Shown here one piece after another: positions 44,820 through 47,500 of a DNA stretch of 47,500 nucleotides. The stretch's first letter is position 1; each line of letters opens with the position of its first letter. The translations under genes were made by a program, and so were the position numbers. This DNA is from Fragilaria crotonensis (taxonomy: Eukaryota > Bacillariophyta > Fragilariophyceae > Fragilariales > Fragilariaceae), in the NCBI GenBank assembly GCA_022925895.1, contig JAKSYS010000014.1:1-47500 (forward strand), written 5' to 3'. Under the pieces are notes generated by a model that saw only the letters and a list, made by a program, of their open reading frames with translations, did no database searches and had not been told where the DNA came from.

Positions 44820-46133
44820 CACAAAGTGAGGTCATCAATCATGTTCACAAACCCACTGCGCCATTGGTGGGACTCCTGTAGAGCTCAGAATGCGGAAAGA
44901 TCCAGAACATTTAGGTCAGGGGACGTGGGCAGTTGGGTCTCCAGCTTGATATTCCACAGGCCAGCTGTAGCTAGCAACATCAACAAAGGCTGCAGTGTTC
45001 TTGTCTATTTGAATGATGATGTTTTGGTTCCTGCACAGCCAGTGAGGTCATCAATCATGTTCACAAACCCACTGCGCCATTGGTGGGACTCCTGTAGAGC
45101 TCAGAATGCGGAAAGATCCAGAACATTTAGGTCAGGGGACGTGGGCAGTTGGGTCTCCAGCTTGATATTCCACAGGCCAGCTGTAGCTAGCAACATCAAC
45201 AAAGGCTGCAGTGTTCTTGTCTATTTGAATGATGATGTTTTGGTTCCTGCACAGCCATTTCTCCTTGATTGCTGGGACAGCTCTGTGAACCATGGTTTCT
45301 TGATATCTGTCCTTTGTCAGCCACGCTCACCGGTTTTGTGATTAGGGCTCCTCTTGGGCAATTAACACTGGCTCTCTGTGCTTCAACTGTTTTGATCAAG
45401 GGAACCATTCCAATTTGTCCATAAAATATACATTTGCCATCTGGAGCAAGGTTGGAGCAAAATGCAGGCAAGCAGGGGCACACAATAACATTACCTCGAC
45501 AATGTTATCTTTGTTCTGACAGGTGCTATTTTGCAACTCTTTGCCTGGCACAATATATCAACAAAGATGCTGCTCAGAGATAAAGAACCATTTCTCATCC
45601 ACATGTAGTGATTGATAAAAGTCATCATATGTCAGGTCATTGGCATTCAATTTATCCGTGGCATTCAAACAGCAAGTTTTGTTTATGATGAGATGTCAGA
45701 GCATTGGTACAAGGCATAATTACCAGTGGTTCATCATCGCCTCCTTTCTTGTCATCATGAACAGCGTGGTAGTTGTAATTCCTTGAGTAGCGGCAAGTTC
45801 TCAAATAGTGCATTGTCAATAAAGTGGGATTTCCATTTTTGCCTCATGCACATCATCCCATTCCATTTCCTTTTGCAAGTGCATGATGTTTTGATCTTGC
45901 AAGGACATGCAGGAAGCTGAGGAACTGCGGGATTCTCAAAATTTTGGAGGGCATGCTTCCAAACACTTTGGATTGTGTGGTGAGTCACACAAAGCTCTTG
46001 CATGACAGCCAGCCATTAGCACCCTGAGCCCAAATTTTGCATTATTTCCACTCTCTTTTGAGCTCCCACAGGAGATGAGTGACAATGTTTTGTGCCTCTT
46101 CTTCATGGCATTTAAGTCTTTTCTCTTACTCAC
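44820..46133 (-). pseudogene. Tc1/mariner-type transposase remnant
   Basis: Reading leftward from MSKRKDLNAMKKRHKT (46133), a helix-turn-helix region shows ELCVTHHTIQSVWKHALQNF. The catalytic region begins SLHVDEKWFFISE (about 45610-45570, first Asp) and continues GQIGMVPLIKTVEAQRASVN, RYQETMVHRAVPAIKEKWL, NIIIQIDKNTAAFVDVA (second Asp) and PTSPDLNVLDLSAF (third Asp region). Motifs and order are those of IS630/Tc1/mariner DDE transposases. Stops and frame changes interrupt it (for example right after LSAF), and part of the catalytic domain is tandemly duplicated. Inactive. No terminal inverted repeats were found. Confidence 0.75.
44825..45256. repeat. Exact tandem duplication, 2 x 216 bp
   Basis: 44825-45040 and 45041-45256 appear identical. 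Each holds the IIIQIDKN...SPDLN part of the Tc1/mariner transposase in reverse. 216 is a multiple of three, so a chance 171-codon plus-strand ORF spans both copies; I do not regard it as a gene. Confidence 0.95.
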
Positions 46134-46313
46134 CCTACCAACAAGTCTTGGCTGGGGGGCAAGGTTGTTTCATATCAGAAAAAACTGACTGAGGTGAGTT
46201 TTCAAACTCCTCTGCCTGTATTCAATGTTATACATCAAATCTTCATGATTTGATAATTGTAATTCCAATGACAACACGTTTGGTGCAAATTTGCAATCTT
46301 TTCTGAATGGAGG

Positions 46314-46543
46314 GAGTACTATGGAACAAAGCAGCAATTAATCAGATAGAACTCTGCACCAGGTTTGCCAAGAATTGGATCAGGGACTGCTGGCCTGGGA
46401 ACTGTACAGTCCCAACAACTGATTTGGCACTGCCAATAAAACTTTGTGAAGAACATGAACCTCCCTACTGTTGCATTGTCAGATACAATCCTGTGTATGA
46501 TATGCACTCATTGTAGAGATGGCATCAAAGCAAATAAGCAAGC
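46314..46543. repeat. First copy of a long direct repeat (957-bp offset)
   Basis: Base-for-base the same as 47271-47500 as far as I can compare by eye. It includes GAGTACTATGGAACAAAGCA at the left and a GGGACTG/CAGTCCC hairpin near 46383-46413. The second copy runs off the window, so the unit may be longer. Confidence 0.93.
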
Positions 46544-46579
46544 CTCCTTGCTTCCTTGTGCCAGGTAAGGGATGCTGCT

Positions 46580-46651
46580 GCATGTGAGCATGTGAGCATG
46601 TGAGCCTGTGAGCCTGTGAGCCTGTGAGCCTGTGAGCCTGTGAGCCTGTGA
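46580..46651. repeat. 8-bp minisatellite, 9 units
   Basis: Three GCATGTGA units followed by six GCCTGTGA units, without interruption. Confidence 0.95.
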
Positions 46652-46894
46652 GTCGCACCAATCAGAAGAAGGGAAGATTGAATGGAAATGTGCATGGAAT
46701 TTGCACCATGTCAGCAGGATTTGAAGAATGCACAAGCACAACGCAGGTAGATATGGTAGTCTTTTGTATTGCTAATGTGGAAGTGGTGTAAAGTGGTAAA
46801 GTGCTGGTAGAGTGGTAGAGTGGTAGAGTGGTAGTGGTAGAGAGGAGTAATGTGGTAGAGTGGTAGTGGAAGTGTTTGGAAAAAATGGTATTGA

Positions 46895-47254
46895 TAGTGG
46901 TAGTGGTAGTGGTAGTGGTAGTGGTAGTGGTAGTGGTAGCAATAGTGGTAGCAATAGTGGTAGCAATAGTGGTAGCAATAGTGGTAGCAATAGTGGTAGC
47001 AATAGTGGTAGCAATAGTGGTAGCAATAGTGGTAGCAATAGTGGTAGCAATAGTGGTAGCAATAGTGGTAGCAATAGTGGTAGCAATAGTGGTAGCAATA
47101 GTGGTAGCAATAGTGGTAGCAATAGTGGTAGCAATAGTGGTAGCAATAGTGGTAGCAATAGTGGTAGCAATAGTGGTAGCAATAGTGGTAGCAATAGTGG
47201 TAGCAATAGTGGTAGCAATAGTGGTAGCAATAGTGGTAGCAATAGTGGTAGCAA
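46895..47254. repeat. TAGTGG and TAGCAATAGTGG satellite
   Basis: Seven TAGTGG units (46895-46936) are followed by 26 exact units of TAGCAATAGTGG (46937-47248) and a final TAGCAA. Looser GTGGTA/GTAGAG repeats precede it (46780-46880). Reading frames through it give Ser/Asn/Gly, Val/Ala/Ile, Tyr/Cys/His or Leu/Pro repeats in different frames and strands, which is a by-product of the repeat and not evidence of a gene. Confidence 0.97.
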
Positions 47255-47270
47255 TTGCTACGGAATGGAG

Positions 47271-47500
47271 GAGTACTATGGAACAAAGCAGCAATTAATC
47301 AGATAGAACTCTGCACCAGGTTTGCCAAGAATTGGATCAGGGACTGCTGGCCTGGGAACTGTACAGTCCCAACAACTGATTTGGCACTGCCAATAAAACT
47401 TTGTGAAGAACATGAACCTCCCTACTGTTGCATTGTCAGATACAATCCTGTGTATGATATGCACTCATTGTAGAGATGGCATCAAAGCAAATAAGCAAGC
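47271..47500. repeat. Second copy of the long direct repeat, cut by the window end
   Basis: Matches 46314-46543. The junction with the satellite differs by one G just before (GGAGGAGTAC against GGAGGGAGTAC). Confidence 0.93.

Noticed and set aside
44826-45341. 171-codon plus-strand ORF with a perfectly repeated 72-residue unit
   Set aside because: It is the antisense of a Tc1/mariner transposase fragment that happens to be tandemly duplicated; the minus strand has the recognisable motifs.
46580-46651. CRISPR-like array
   Set aside because: 8-bp units are directly adjacent with no spacers. It is a minisatellite in a eukaryotic genome.
46662-47306. Long ORFs on both strands (up to about 210 codons) through the 12-bp repeat, giving Ser/Asn/Gly, Ile/Ala/Thr, Leu/Pro or Tyr/Cys/His repeats
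   Set aside because: The repeat unit is a multiple of three without stops in several frames, so every such frame is open. There is no independent coding signal.

Overview
The window looks like nuclear DNA of a diatom, probably a raphid pennate. It holds compact genes with single GT-AG introns of about 60-190 nt. Several N-termini look like signal peptides followed by ASAFAP-like plastid cleavage motifs. Two long Ty1/copia elements are of the kind common in diatom genomes, and conserved host genes (GOT1, prefoldin 2, an RRM protein, a plastid NusG) have stramenopile-like sequences. This assignment is inference from gene content; no species is claimed.

Layout. 1-1.3 kb: a broken PIF/Harbinger transposase (minus). 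2.9-4.7 kb: a FAIM1-like/UIM/proline-rich gene. 5.3-7.4 kb: a probably plastid-targeted NusG-KOW protein with a C-terminal SAP motif. 7.6-11.2 kb (minus): a large GGCT(AIG2-like)-NB-ARC-TPR protein resembling an NLR, the most unusual architecture here. 12.6-14.9 kb: a PF09818-type ABC ATPase. 15.0-15.6 kb (minus): GOT1. 15.9-22.6 kb: Copia element 1 (158/160-bp LTRs). 23.2-24.4 kb: a DUF1445/D-glutamate cyclase-family gene. 24.7-32.7 kb: Copia element 2 (584/585-bp LTRs, perfect 5-bp target duplication). 33.1-38.4 kb: a gene cluster with a degenerate secreted or plastid aldo/keto reductase-like protein, prefoldin subunit 2, a plastid-type membrane protein and a four-RRM protein. 38.5-42.4 kb: gene-poor DNA with a PIF/Harbinger-type MITE and other repeats. 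42.4-43.9 kb: a BioD-like/DRTGG protein. 44.8-46.1 kb (minus): a dead Tc1/mariner transposase carrying a 216-bp tandem duplication. 46.3-47.5 kb: part of a 957-bp direct repeat with 8-bp, 6-bp and 12-bp satellites.

Many conserved genes are broken by single-base frame changes. Where the expected protein is clear, most breaks are repaired conceptually by one extra base in a short homopolymer. For the DUF1445 gene, adding exactly two bases makes the spliced length a multiple of three. I therefore read many of these as likely sequencing or assembly deletions rather than true pseudogenes, while the Harbinger and Tc1 copies also carry internal stops and look genuinely dead. The host genes are mostly unrelated housekeeping functions; I see no operon-like system. 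The best candidate for an under-described system is the GGCT-NB-ARC-TPR protein, followed by the NusG-SAP fusion and the odd features of the two Copia elements.
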